Positions 9,720 through 19,258 of a DNA stretch of 64,000 bases are shown here, piece after piece. Position 1 is the stretch's first letter. Each line of letters begins with the position of its first letter. The notes beneath the pieces are model-generated. The model worked only from the letters and a program-made list of their open reading frames with translations. It was not told the origin of the DNA and did not search any database. The stretch is taken from the NCBI GenBank assembly GCA_016177845.1, contig JACOUO010000014.1, positions 1 through 64,000 of the forward strand. The letters run 5' to 3'. The stretch is from Deltaproteobacteria bacterium (GTDB lineage: Bacteria; Desulfobacterota; GWC2-55-46). The translations under genes and the position numbers were made by a program.

Positions 9720-10775
9720 TTGAAGATATCCTTTGGAATAATAGTTCATAATGGCGAGCCCTTTATTAAATATCAGATTGAGAACCTCTATCCGTTTGCT
9801 CATGAGATCCTGATAGTGGAGGGAGCGGTAGAAAAATTCAAACATGCTTCTACGCCCGAGGGCCATTCTAAAGATGATACCTTGGAGGTTATTAAAAATT
9901 TTCCTGATCCCAGTTCTAAGATAAAGCTTATAACCCGTGAAGGGTTTTGGCCTGAAAAGACTGAGATGTCAAACGCGTATATGGATGCGTGTAGCGGCGA
10001 TTATATTTGGCAGATTGATGTTGATGAGTTCTACAGAAAAGAAGATATTCAAAAAATAATTTCAATATTGTCTGAAAATCCGGAGATTGAGCAAGTCTCA
10101 ATAAAAACTTTGAACTTTTGGAGGAGCTTCCAGGCAATAATGCAAGGAGCATCATATGCCTACGGGGCAGATGAATTTATTCGTATTTTTAAGTTCAGGC
10201 GCGGTTTGCGATATTTGACGCATAGACCCCCGACGCTTATGGATGAGAACGGAAAAGAATTAAAAATTAAAAAAAGTTTAAACGCCAAGGAGCTTTTTAC
10301 AAATCATGGAATCGCAATGTACCATTACTCATATGTTTTTCCTGAAGGCGTAAAAAGTAAATCGAGTTATTATGCGCAGATGGGCTGGGGAAAAGGATGT
10401 GAGGATGGGCTTAAATGGGCTGAGGATTGTTGGGAAAAATTTCAGAACCCTCTAAGGATACATCTGATAGATTTTCCGCCCTCATGGATTGTTCCTTTCG
10501 TGGGCAGGCATCCTGAAATCATTGAAGAAATGTTAAAGGAAATAGATTTTAGAGAAGATAGCTTCATACTGAATTTTTTGAAATCAGATTGGAAAAAATA
10601 CGCCGAGGCAGGAGAAAGGGCAACAAGCATTTACCTGAAAGCTGAGTCCAGGGAGATAGGCAAATTGAAGGCAGCTGTCTCTATTCTAAAGTTGTTAATG
10701 CCCCCAAAAGATTTAATGTCAATTAGAGCGAATAAATCCATATTCAAAACCTTAAAAAGAAGCTTGGCAATTTAA
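9720..10775 (+). CDS. Family 2-like glycosyltransferase
   Basis: Predicted GT-A fold glycosyltransferase, 352 residues from TTG 9720 (MKISFGIIVHNGE). A TTG at 9687 in the same frame would overlap the upstream gene. It has HNGEPFIKYQIENLYPFAHEILIVEGAVE at the N terminus and the metal-binding WQIDVDEFY (D-x-D) near residue 100. The long C-terminal half (about 200 residues) has no feature I recognise. From about here the DNA turns AT-richer. Confidence 0.7.
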   Translation: MKISFGIIVHNGEPFIKYQIENLYPFAHEILIVEGAVEKFKHASTPEGHSKDDTLEVIKNFPDPSSKIKLITREGFWPEKTEMSNAYMDACSGDYIWQIDVDEFYRKEDIQKIISILSENPEIEQVSIKTLNFWRSFQAIMQGASYAYGADEFIRIFKFRRGLRYLTHRPPTLMDENGKELKIKKSLNAKELFTNHGIAMYHYSYVFPEGVKSKSSYYAQMGWGKGCEDGLKWAEDCWEKFQNPLRIHLIDFPPSWIVPFVGRHPEIIEEMLKEIDFREDSFILNFLKSDWKKYAEAGERATSIYLKAESREIGKLKAAVSILKLLMPPKDLMSIRANKSIFKTLKRSLAI

Positions 10776-10776
10776 A

Positions 10777-11559
10777 ATGAAATTAACAGAACATAAATTC
10801 AAAGAGCTTAAGAGCATTCCTCATTTTTATATAATTCGTTCAGTGGAGTCGATACTCTTGTCGGATTTCATTGATAGGGGAACCGGCCCTTTCCTTGACC
10901 TTGGCTGCGGAGATGGGAGTTTTGCAGCAACACTCGGGCTTACTGAAATCTATGGCATAGATATTGATGAGAAGGCAATAAAAGGGACATCTGAAAATGG
11001 ATATAAGAAAGCAATACTTGCTGACGCAACCAGTACCACTTTCAATGATTTATTTTTTGGCACTGTTTTTTCTAATTGTGCGATAGAGCATATGAACAAT
11101 ATCGACCTTGTCTTGAAGGAGGTCTGCAGAGTATTGAAAAATAAGGGAAGATTTGTTTTTACGGTACCTTCAAAAAGGTTTCTGGATTTCATTAGGCAAG
11201 ATGAGGTGCTCAAAGATATCGGATTGACTACAGAGGATAGAATTGCAGAGTATAATCTGTTCCACCATCATATGAATATTTTTTCATTGGAGGAATGGGA
11301 TGCGGTGCTTCAAAAAGCCGGTTTTAAACTTTTGGAATATGAATATTATCTGCCGGATAAAATCGGCAGCTTTGTAGCGAGAATGGACATGTTATACACA
11401 ATCGATGCTCCAGGGTCAAAAGAGCTTTGCCGAAAACTTGAAAGAGCATATAGCTCATTGAGTAACTTTAAATTTCAAAGAGAAGTAAAGCGATATCTTT
11501 CAAACCCTCATTGCGCTAAATCAGGAACTCATCTGATTATAAAAGCGGAGAAGATATGA
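10777..11559 (+). CDS. Class I SAM-dependent methyltransferase
   Basis: Predicted methyltransferase of 260 residues with a clear SAM site: FLDLGCGDGSFAATL (about residues 37-50), IYGIDIDEKAI, NCAIEHMNN and VCRVLKNKGRFVFTVPSK. It lies one base after the preceding glycosyltransferase gene and overlaps the next by 4. Third methyltransferase of the locus. Substrate unknown. Confidence 0.8.
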   Translation: MKLTEHKFKELKSIPHFYIIRSVESILLSDFIDRGTGPFLDLGCGDGSFAATLGLTEIYGIDIDEKAIKGTSENGYKKAILADATSTTFNDLFFGTVFSNCAIEHMNNIDLVLKEVCRVLKNKGRFVFTVPSKRFLDFIRQDEVLKDIGLTTEDRIAEYNLFHHHMNIFSLEEWDAVLQKAGFKLLEYEYYLPDKIGSFVARMDMLYTIDAPGSKELCRKLERAYSSLSNFKFQREVKRYLSNPHCAKSGTHLIIKAEKI

Positions 11560-12674
11560 AAAATATTATAAATAAGAAACGAATTCCAGTGTCCAAACCT
11601 TCTCTTATAGGCAGCGAAAAAGATTATGTGCTTGAGTGCATGGATTCCACTTGGATATCTTCCAATGGCAAATACATTGAATTATTCGAAAAAAAATTTG
11701 CTGAATATATCGGAGTTAAGCATGCAATATCCTGCTGTAATGGAACAACCGCCCTTCATGTTGCTTTACTGGCCCTTGGGATAGGGCCGGGTGATGAAAT
11801 TATTATTCCTACACTTACCTATGTTGCCACAGCAAATGCAGTGAAATACACCGGTGCTGTTCCGGTGTTCGCGGACTCTGAATTGGATACATGGAACATA
11901 GACCCTGAGAAAATCGAGCCTCTTATAACTGAAAAGACAAAGGCGATTATTGCTGTTCCGCTCTACGGTCATCCTTGTGATATGGATCCGATAATTACAA
12001 TAGCAAAAAAACACGGTCTTTTTTTGATTGAAGATGCCGCCGAAGCGCTTGGAACAAAATACAAAAATAAATATTGCGGAAGCATAGCCAATATTTCGAC
12101 TTTCAGTTTCTATGGTAACAAAACCATTACTACCGGAGAAGGCGGAATGGTCGTAACGGATGACGATTCTATGGCAGCTAAGTTACGGCTTTTAAAGGGG
12201 CAAGGCATGGATCCTCAACGGAGGTATTGGTTTCCAGTTATAGGTTACAATTACAGAATGACAAATATTGAAGCTGCGATTGGATTTGGCCAGCTTGAAA
12301 ATATAAATCTTTTTTTAGAAAAAAGGCGGCTTATTGCCGAATGGTACTTTAAGTGCCTCAAAGGAATTAGGGGTGTCAGCCTTCCAATTGAAAAGGATTA
12401 CGCAGTACATTCTTACTGGATGTACTCTATTTTGATTGAGGAGGAATTTGGAATAAGCAGAGACGAGCTAATGGAGCAGCTTGAAAAATATGGGATTGAG
12501 ACCCGGCCTGTTTTTTATCCCATGCATATAATGCCTGTTTATAAGGAAGATTCCCAAGAATTGAGAAATGCCGAAGAAATAGCCGCAAAAGGCATTAACC
12601 TTCCGACCTTTTATGAATTGGAAAAAGAGGATGTGGAATATGTTGCGGGAGTCTTGAAAGAATTATGCCGATAA
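11556..12674 (+). CDS. DegT/DnrJ/EryC1/StrS sugar aminotransferase
   Basis: PLP-dependent aminotransferase of 372 residues that puts an amino group on a keto-sugar nucleotide. It shows the N-terminal PVSKPSL and SNGKYIELFEKKFAEYIGVKHAI, CCNGTTALHVALLALGIGPGDEII, VPLYGHPCDM, EDAAEALGT and the Schiff-base lysine in SFYGNKTITTGEGG. With rmlB supplying dTDP-4-keto-6-deoxyglucose and an acetyltransferase overlapping its end, a dTDP-4-amino-4,6-dideoxy sugar is the likely product (inference). Whether that is the viosamine or fucosamine type cannot be decided. Confidence 0.88.
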   Translation: MKNIINKKRIPVSKPSLIGSEKDYVLECMDSTWISSNGKYIELFEKKFAEYIGVKHAISCCNGTTALHVALLALGIGPGDEIIIPTLTYVATANAVKYTGAVPVFADSELDTWNIDPEKIEPLITEKTKAIIAVPLYGHPCDMDPIITIAKKHGLFLIEDAAEALGTKYKNKYCGSIANISTFSFYGNKTITTGEGGMVVTDDDSMAAKLRLLKGQGMDPQRRYWFPVIGYNYRMTNIEAAIGFGQLENINLFLEKRRLIAEWYFKCLKGIRGVSLPIEKDYAVHSYWMYSILIEEEFGISRDELMEQLEKYGIETRPVFYPMHIMPVYKEDSQELRNAEEIAAKGINLPTFYELEKEDVEYVAGVLKELCR

Positions 12675-13132
12675 TAGAAATAGTAAGGCTAAGGGACATT
12701 CATCTTTCCGGTCTTCTCGAATTTTTTAAGACAATTAATATTCCTTTATATACTAAGGATTTTTCGCCGCATCCTTTTGACGAGGATAACGCGAAAAGAA
12801 TATGTTGTTACGGAGGGCGCGACCAGTATTATGGCATTACGCTTGGCGGTATTAACATCATAGGTTATGGGATGCTCAGAGGGTGGGATGAAGGATATGA
12901 GATACCATCCATTGGGCTTTGCATCTTAAAAGAATATCAAGGTAAACACCTTGGCAAAACATTTATGAATTTTTTGGAAGCCGCCTCGCTTCTTGGCGGT
13001 GCCTCAAAAATAATGTTGAAAGTAAAGAAGGATAATAAAACTGCTAAGGCATTATATGATAAGCAAGGTTTTGTTTTTCAGGAATACAACAATGATTTTC
13101 TGATAGGTTATAAATTGCTTTCTACAAGGTGA
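12665..13132 (+). CDS. GNAT-family N-acetyltransferase, probably sugar-nucleotide amine
   Basis: GNAT-fold protein of 155 residues. IPSIGLCILKEYQGKHLGKTFMNFL holds the acetyl-CoA loop (Q-x-K-x-x-G-K variant of Q/R-x-x-G-x-G/A), and KAKALYDKQGFVF-like residues form the C-terminal motif. It overlaps the aminotransferase by 10 bases, so the two are almost certainly co-translated. The pair resembles aminotransferase/acyltransferase couples such as WecE/WecD, suggesting N-acylation of the new amino sugar. Confidence 0.75.
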   Translation: MPIIEIVRLRDIHLSGLLEFFKTINIPLYTKDFSPHPFDEDNAKRICCYGGRDQYYGITLGGINIIGYGMLRGWDEGYEIPSIGLCILKEYQGKHLGKTFMNFLEAASLLGGASKIMLKVKKDNKTAKALYDKQGFVFQEYNNDFLIGYKLLSTR

Positions 13133-13154
13133 ATTTGAAAAAGGAAAGTTTCTA

Positions 13155-14438
13155 ATGGTAGTGGGTTTTGATCTTACATGGATGAATATTGAGAACAGGC
13201 ATGGCGGTGTTTTTCAATACGCATTAAGGCTGGTGTCTGCGCTGGTAAAGCATACGGATGTCCATGTGGTTTCTATTATATCCCGGTCAGGGCAAGGTGT
13301 CTTTGAATCATTGAAAGTAAACGAAAATTTCAGGGAAGTTTTTCTGGAGCCTTCCTGTTCATTGCTGGATATTATTAAGGTATATAAAATAAATGTGGTA
13401 CACACACCAGTGCAGAGTTTTCAGAACCTTACTTTTGCCGTGCCAATGATTTCAACCTTGCACGATCTCCAGCCATTCCATTTACCCGAGTTTTTTTCTA
13501 AAGAAGAAATAGAGTTGCGTAATTTTTATTATAGGCTCTCTGCAGAATTTGCAGAAAGAGTAATAGTCAGCTTCCATCATGTAAAAGAGGATATTATTAA
13601 ATTTTACGGGATTCCTTCTGAAAAAATTGATGTTTGTCCCCTGGGAGCAATAGATGTAAATCCGGTTAAAGTTGAGAAATTTTCAAGCATATGCAAAAAA
13701 TACGGAATACCGGAAAAATATTTATTTTATTCAGCAAATACATGGCGTCATAAGAACCATTTAAATCTCATCAGGGCGTTAAAAATTCTTCACGAAAAGT
13801 ACGGAAGAAAAATTTCGCTTATTTGTACCGGTCAGAAATATCCTGATTTTTTTCCTGTGCTGGAGGCTGAAATCGAGAAATTAAATTTGCAGGATTTTGT
13901 CAAATTTACAGGGTATATTCCTGAGGAGGATGTCAGGCTTCTTTTAAAAAATACCGAGTTGGCGATAATACCTACATTGTATGAGGCAGGGAGTTTTCCT
14001 CTAATGGAGGCAATGGCTTACGAGGTTCCTGTTATCTGTTCTAATGTTACCTCACTGCCCGAAACGATAGGAGATACGCGATTTTTATTTGACCCAAACG
14101 ATGCTGAGCAGATCGCTGAAAAAGCTGCATTGCTTATAAAAGATGAAAAGCTCAGAGAGGCTAATAAAAAAAATTCGAAGGAAAGACGCTTGGGAAACAC
14201 TTGGGAAAAGACAGTAAATTATTTTTTAGATTCTTACATTAAAGCTATAGAAGAATTTAAAAATGTAGATGTAAAAAAAATGAAAAATAGTATGGAAAAA
14301 TTTGAGCTTTTATCCAATAAGCTAAATCAGCAAAACAAAGAGTATAATAACGCGCTGCTTAATAGCATGAGTTGGAAAATAACTGCTCCTTTAAGAACTT
14401 TTTCCACTTTCTTTGGGACGAAATTTAAAAAGCCTTAA
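13155..14438 (+). CDS. Group 1 (GT4-like) glycosyltransferase
   Basis: Retaining GT-B glycosyltransferase of 427 residues. The N-terminal acceptor domain runs to about residue 180. The donor domain includes SANTWRHKNHLNLIRAL, GYIPEEDVRLLLKNTELAIIPTLYEAGSFPLMEAMAYEVPVICSN (E-x7-E motif region) and LPETIGD. The C-terminal 70 residues are Lys/Asn-rich and probably helical. It pairs with the GT2 gene 13 bases downstream and is closely similar to the GT4 half of the fused gene at 16474. The region is AT-rich. Confidence 0.85.
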   Translation: MVVGFDLTWMNIENRHGGVFQYALRLVSALVKHTDVHVVSIISRSGQGVFESLKVNENFREVFLEPSCSLLDIIKVYKINVVHTPVQSFQNLTFAVPMISTLHDLQPFHLPEFFSKEEIELRNFYYRLSAEFAERVIVSFHHVKEDIIKFYGIPSEKIDVCPLGAIDVNPVKVEKFSSICKKYGIPEKYLFYSANTWRHKNHLNLIRALKILHEKYGRKISLICTGQKYPDFFPVLEAEIEKLNLQDFVKFTGYIPEEDVRLLLKNTELAIIPTLYEAGSFPLMEAMAYEVPVICSNVTSLPETIGDTRFLFDPNDAEQIAEKAALLIKDEKLREANKKNSKERRLGNTWEKTVNYFLDSYIKAIEEFKNVDVKKMKNSMEKFELLSNKLNQQNKEYNNALLNSMSWKITAPLRTFSTFFGTKFKKP

Positions 14439-14450
14439 AGGCATATTGCA

Positions 14451-15320
14451 ATGATTAAAATTAGTATAATAACCCCCTCATACAATCAGGGCAAATTTAT
14501 CGAGGAAACGATAAAAAGCATTCTTTCGCAGGAAGGCAGATTTTTTATTGAATACATTATAATGGACGGAGGCTCGAAGGATAATTCCGTTGATGTAATC
14601 AAAAAATACGAGCGGCTGCTCAAAGAAGGAAAATGGGAAATAAAGTGCCTCGGTATAGATTATTTTTGGGTGAGTGAAAAGGATAAAGGGCAGGTCGATG
14701 CAATTGAAAAGGGTTTTGCCAGGGCTAAAGGTGAAATAGGCGCGTGGCTTAATTCGGATGATGTTTACCACGACAGCAAAGTGCTTCAGAGAGTGGCTGA
14801 TGAATTCAGCAGCGACCCCGAATTGAAGATGGTTACGGGGGATGGCAATTTCATTGACAGGGGCGGATGCGAGTTCGGGCTTCATGAGGTTGAAAGGCTG
14901 GATTTCACCGAATTGATTTATCTTGATTACCACATCCTTCAGCCTGCGACTTTCGTCAGGAAAGAGATTTATAAAAGCGAGCGCATTGAAAGGTCTTATA
15001 ATTATTGCTTTGACGCTGAATATTTCATAAGGCTCATCAATAAAGGATACAAATTCAGGAAAATAAAATCATTGCTCGCTTCGTTCAGGATATATCCTGA
15101 AATAAAAACTCTCTCAGGTCAGGAGAAAAGCTATTCCGAGTTCCTGGGGATAATAAAAAAATACGGCAATAAACCTTATCATATTTATCTCATCTCAGTG
15201 TTTTATAAATACTGGAGCATGGTGCTTAAGAATAAATATCCGAAAGTACGATTGATACAGCTTTCTGCATATGCTCTCAGGATATGCGCTTATAAACTGA
15301 TTCTTGGAAAAGTAAGATAA
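14451..15320 (+). CDS. Family 2 glycosyltransferase
   Basis: Inverting GT-A glycosyltransferase, 289 residues. ISIITPSYNQGKFIEETI, IIMDGGSKDNS, WVSEKDKGQVDAIEKGF and the metal-binding WLNSDDVY are clear. It is one of four close paralogous GT2 domains in this locus (also 18377, 23400 and the C-terminal half of 16474) and is most like the one at 18377. The last base of its stop is the first base of the next start. Confidence 0.88.
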   Translation: MIKISIITPSYNQGKFIEETIKSILSQEGRFFIEYIIMDGGSKDNSVDVIKKYERLLKEGKWEIKCLGIDYFWVSEKDKGQVDAIEKGFARAKGEIGAWLNSDDVYHDSKVLQRVADEFSSDPELKMVTGDGNFIDRGGCEFGLHEVERLDFTELIYLDYHILQPATFVRKEIYKSERIERSYNYCFDAEYFIRLINKGYKFRKIKSLLASFRIYPEIKTLSGQEKSYSEFLGIIKKYGNKPYHIYLISVFYKYWSMVLKNKYPKVRLIQLSAYALRICAYKLILGKVR

Positions 15321-16465
15321 TGCAGGATAAAAAGAAAAAGGTATTGGTTTTCTATCCTCATAATTTCTATGAGATGAGCTCCGGGACGCACCGCAGGATC
15401 TATGAGTTGCTTTCGTATCTCAGGGATAGGAATTTCTCAACAGACCTGCTGAGCCTAAACGGCTTCAGCAACAAATGGAATTCAGGCGACCTTTCCAGAA
15501 GAGACCTGTTTGATTCTATAAGGGTCTGCGAATGGAAGCTCTCTTACATGGAAAAGATAAGGCAGGCACGAAGCGCGCAGAACCATGGGCTCTCGGACCT
15601 TGTCACTCAGGATTTAAAGAACGCGATTGCGGAGATGGCCTCTGCGGTCGATTATTCATTTATCATAATTACCTACGCCTACTGGGGCCGACTTGCAGAG
15701 GTTGATTCCAGAGCAATAAAGATATTCAACTTTCAGGATTTCCTCACTCTTAACACTTATCTTCAAAACCCGGGCGTGGAGTTTGCGCTTGGCAAGATGT
15801 TTCAGGACGAAGTGCGGGCAATAAGCAGGTTTGAATACGCTTTAAGCATTTCCGAGGAAGAGACTGTGGCCTTAAGTCCTTTTTGTCCGGGCACGGTTTT
15901 CATAAATGCGCCTATTTCCTTTCCAAAGCGGTTTATTGAGAATGCAGGGAGAGATTTTGACATCCTCTTTATAGGCTCTGATAATCCCTTCAATCGTGAA
16001 GGAATGGATTGGTTTATGAAGGAGGCTTATCCTCTTCTGCCGCACGATCTAAAGATAGCAGTGGTGGGCAAGATATGCTCCCACGTGGAACAAAAGAAAA
16101 ATATGACCCGGATACCTTTTCTTGAGGATCTCTCTGAAATACACCGAAAATCGAAGCTGCTGATATGCCCTCTTAAAGGCGGCACCGGGCTCAAGATAAA
16201 AGTGATTGAGGCACTCTCCTTCGGGATGCCGGTAGTGACTACATCGTGGGGACTTAAAGGTATTCTGTCAAAAACCGAGAACGGCTGCGTTCTGGCTGAA
16301 AGCGGGGCAGAATTCGCCCAGGCAATAATCAGGATTTTGGGTAATGAATCAGAATTTGAAAATTTAAGGCAGCAGGCGCGTATGTTTTTCTCAAAGTATT
16401 ATTCAACTGAAATGGTGCATGAAAACCTTGATAAGCTTTTCATGCGGGAGCATGGAGCTGTTTAG
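15320..16465 (+). CDS. GT-B glycosyltransferase (group 1 C-terminal type)
   Basis: Predicted glycosyltransferase of 381 residues. The N-terminal half (FYPHNFYEMSSGTHRRIYELLSYL) is weakly conserved. The C-terminal half has DILFIGSDNPFNREGMDWF, LICPLKGGTGLKIKVIEALSFGMPVVTT and WGLKGI, as in Glyco_trans_1_4 proteins. The donor-site E-x7-E is replaced by a K-V-I-E-A-L pattern. Linkage and donor cannot be assigned. Confidence 0.78.
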   Translation: MQDKKKKVLVFYPHNFYEMSSGTHRRIYELLSYLRDRNFSTDLLSLNGFSNKWNSGDLSRRDLFDSIRVCEWKLSYMEKIRQARSAQNHGLSDLVTQDLKNAIAEMASAVDYSFIIITYAYWGRLAEVDSRAIKIFNFQDFLTLNTYLQNPGVEFALGKMFQDEVRAISRFEYALSISEEETVALSPFCPGTVFINAPISFPKRFIENAGRDFDILFIGSDNPFNREGMDWFMKEAYPLLPHDLKIAVVGKICSHVEQKKNMTRIPFLEDLSEIHRKSKLLICPLKGGTGLKIKVIEALSFGMPVVTTSWGLKGILSKTENGCVLAESGAEFAQAIIRILGNESEFENLRQQARMFFSKYYSTEMVHENLDKLFMREHGAV

Positions 16466-16473
16466 GTGATGCG

Positions 16474-18363
16474 ATGCGCATAGCAATAAACTTAAGGCTT
16501 CTGGTGCCGGGTAAGACCGGCGGCATGGAAGTCTATATCCGCAATCTTCTAAAGCACATGCTTACCCTCGAAAGCGGACATGACTACCTGCTTTTTGTAA
16601 CGGCTGTGAACAACGACAGTTTTGAATTTCCTGATTCCAGGGTACGCAAAGATATAATCACGCACAGGAACTTCAAGAGAGAGATACCCAGGCGGCTTGA
16701 ACAGTGGAAGGCGGATATTTATTTTTGTCCGTTGCTTGTGCTTGAGCCCGAAGGCATCAAGATACCGGCAGTTGTAAATATACCTGACCTTCAGCACGAG
16801 TTCTTCCCGGAGTTTTTTTCAAAAAAGGTGCTTAAATGGCGCAAGGAAAATTTTAAAAACTCCGCAGACCATGCTGCCGCTGTCTTGACCTTGTCCGGAT
16901 TTTCAAAGGACACCATAGTAAAATTGCTTGGGGCTGACAGGTCGAAGGTTTATGACATACACCTTGCGGCAGGCGAGGAATATAATTCAGCCTGTGATGA
17001 AGACAGGAAAAAAGAGGTCAAGGCAAAGCACAGCCTGCCTGATTTCTTCGGGTTCTTTCCGGCAAATACTTGGCCTCACAAAAATCATCTAAACCTCATA
17101 AAGGCGCTGAAAATCTATTCAGAGAAGTATGGCAGTTGTCCGCAGGTCATCCTTACCGGGGCAAGTGATGAGGGGCATACTGCTTTTATGGTCGCGATTA
17201 AGGAAAACGGGCTTGAGGAAAAAATAAAATTCCTCGGCTATGTGGAAAAAAATGACATGCCGTATATCTTCAGGAATGCTTCTTTCCTTGTGTTTCCATC
17301 CTTGTTCGAGGGTTTTGGGATACCGGTGCTTGAGGCAATGCTGTCGGGGTGCCCTGTTGTGTGCTCAAAGACCACAAGCCTGCCGGAAGTGGCGGGGGAC
17401 GCGGCAATCTACTTTGATCCGAAAAATCCCGAAGAGATAGCTGAAGGCATCCGCAGGGTTGTAACAGATGGGACGCATAGGGCAAGGCTGGTAAAAGATG
17501 GGCTCAGGCAGGCAGCCAGATTCGGTTGGGACAAAACAGCGGCAGAGACATTTAAGGTCTTCAAAAAAATAGAACGCCGCCGCGGCAAAAAAACTTCATC
17601 AAAGAAGCCGCTTGTAACCATAATAACTCCTTCCTTTAACCAGGGAAGGTTCATAGAGGAAACTATCTTAAGCGTCCTCAATCAGGATTACTCGAATATA
17701 GAATATCTGGTAATCGACGGCGGCTCTAAAGATAACACCCTTGAGATACTTAAAAAATACGAGGGCAGGCTTAAATGGATATCAGAGCCTGATAAAGGAC
17801 AGGCAGATGCCATAAATAAAGGTTTCAGGATCGCAAAGGGTGAAATAGTCGCATGGATGAACTCTGATGATACATACCTTCCGTTCGCAGTTTCAAGGGC
17901 GGTCGAGTGCTTTAACGCCAATCCCGAACTGATGATGGTCTATGGGGATGGATACGAGATAGATGAGCAGAGCAAGGTAATTAGGCAGTTCTCGGCAACT
18001 CAGGAATTTGACCTGAAAAAACTTGTTGAGACATGGGACTATATACTCCAGCCCACTGTTTTCATGAAAAAAAAGGCGCTTGATGAAGTAGGGCTTCTTG
18101 ATATGAACCTTTCGTGGTGCCTGGACTGGGATTTATGGATAAGAATAGGGCAGAAATTCAAGATAGGCTATCTTCCTGATTTATTGGCGGCCTCCCGTCT
18201 TTACGGGCAGACAAAGACAAGCACAGGCGGACGAAAAAGGTATAGGGAAATAAAGGCATTATTGCATAAATACGGGGAGAAGAAATTCCCGCCCGGTTAT
18301 TTTCTATACGGATTTGATTGCATTTTATCTGTATTGAAAAGTAAAATGCCTTCCATCAAATGA
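16474..18363 (+). CDS. Bifunctional glycosyltransferase: GT4 fused to GT2
   Basis: A single 629-residue frame with two complete catalytic modules. Residues about 1-365 are a GT4-type GT-B enzyme (LVPGKTGGMEVYIRNLL, ANTWPHKNHLNLIKAL, PSLFEGFGIPVLEAMLSGCPVVCS). Residues about 375-629 are a GT2 enzyme (TIITPSFNQGRFIEETI, VIDGGSKDNT, SEPDKGQADAINKGF, WMNSDDTY). A short basic linker (RRRGKKTSSKKP) joins them. Both halves have separate paralogues elsewhere in the locus, so this looks like fusion of an adjacent pair. It probably adds two successive sugars. Confidence 0.9.
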   Translation: MRIAINLRLLVPGKTGGMEVYIRNLLKHMLTLESGHDYLLFVTAVNNDSFEFPDSRVRKDIITHRNFKREIPRRLEQWKADIYFCPLLVLEPEGIKIPAVVNIPDLQHEFFPEFFSKKVLKWRKENFKNSADHAAAVLTLSGFSKDTIVKLLGADRSKVYDIHLAAGEEYNSACDEDRKKEVKAKHSLPDFFGFFPANTWPHKNHLNLIKALKIYSEKYGSCPQVILTGASDEGHTAFMVAIKENGLEEKIKFLGYVEKNDMPYIFRNASFLVFPSLFEGFGIPVLEAMLSGCPVVCSKTTSLPEVAGDAAIYFDPKNPEEIAEGIRRVVTDGTHRARLVKDGLRQAARFGWDKTAAETFKVFKKIERRRGKKTSSKKPLVTIITPSFNQGRFIEETILSVLNQDYSNIEYLVIDGGSKDNTLEILKKYEGRLKWISEPDKGQADAINKGFRIAKGEIVAWMNSDDTYLPFAVSRAVECFNANPELMMVYGDGYEIDEQSKVIRQFSATQEFDLKKLVETWDYILQPTVFMKKKALDEVGLLDMNLSWCLDWDLWIRIGQKFKIGYLPDLLAASRLYGQTKTSTGGRKRYREIKALLHKYGEKKFPPGYFLYGFDCILSVLKSKMPSIK

Positions 18364-18376
18364 GTAAGAGGTTTCC

Positions 18377-19249
18377 TTGGCTGTAGAGAAAACAAAAACG
18401 GTTACGGTCGTTACGCCTTCATATAATCAGGGCAGGTTTATCGAAGAGACCATAAAAAGCGTCATATCGCAGGAAGGGAATTTTTATCTCGAATACCTTA
18501 TAATGGACGGCGGATCTAAAGATGAGACCGTTGGTATTATAAAAAAGTACGAGGACATTCTGAAAAAAGGCAATTGGCCTGTCAGGTGCAAAGGCATAGA
18601 TTTTAAATGGGTAAGTGAAAAAGACAAAGGTCAGGCGGATGCTGTCAATAAAGGCTTCAGGGCGGCAAAAGGAGAGATGCTGGGCTGGCTGAATTCAGAT
18701 GACACTTACATAAACGGGGCGATAGCAAAGGCCCTGAATTACTTCACAGAGCACCCTGACTCAATGATGGTATATGGGGAAGCATACAAGATAAAAGATA
18801 CGGGAGAGATCATAGAAAGATACTATACGGAGCCTTTTGATTTCAAAAAGCTCGCTGAAGTCTGTTTCATATGTCAGCCATCAGTCTTTCTCAGAAAGGA
18901 GGTGGTTGAGGCAGTAGGCTTGCTTGACCCTGAGCTTCATTACTGCATGGATTACGAATACTGGATAAGGATAGCAAAAAAATTTAAAATAGGATATCTG
19001 CCGGAGTTTCTTGCCAATACGAGGATATACCTTGAGACAAAGACAATGTCCAAAAGGCTTGAGGTTCATAACGAGATTGTAAAGACAATAAAGGCTCATT
19101 ACGGATATGTGCCTGCCCTGTGGAAGTTGAGCTACATCGATGCGAAAGTGGAACGGCTCCTCGGAGGCAAAAACGACCTTAAAAATAGCTGTTATTCAAG
19201 GTTCAGGGATATTATTGTCAGGTACAAGAATATAATTTCCAAACATTAA
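18377..19249 (+). CDS. Family 2 glycosyltransferase
   Basis: GT-A glycosyltransferase, 290 residues. TTG start at 18377 with AAGAGG six bases upstream. VTVVTPSYNQGRFIEETI, IMDGGSKDET, WVSEKDKGQADAVNKGF and LGWLNSDDTY identify the family. The insertion between the second and third motifs (KKYEDILKKGNWPVRCKGIDF) is shared only with the GT2 at 14451, pointing to duplication within the locus. Confidence 0.88.
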   Translation: MAVEKTKTVTVVTPSYNQGRFIEETIKSVISQEGNFYLEYLIMDGGSKDETVGIIKKYEDILKKGNWPVRCKGIDFKWVSEKDKGQADAVNKGFRAAKGEMLGWLNSDDTYINGAIAKALNYFTEHPDSMMVYGEAYKIKDTGEIIERYYTEPFDFKKLAEVCFICQPSVFLRKEVVEAVGLLDPELHYCMDYEYWIRIAKKFKIGYLPEFLANTRIYLETKTMSKRLEVHNEIVKTIKAHYGYVPALWKLSYIDAKVERLLGGKNDLKNSCYSRFRDIIVRYKNIISKH

Positions 19250-19258
19250 AGGTGGGAT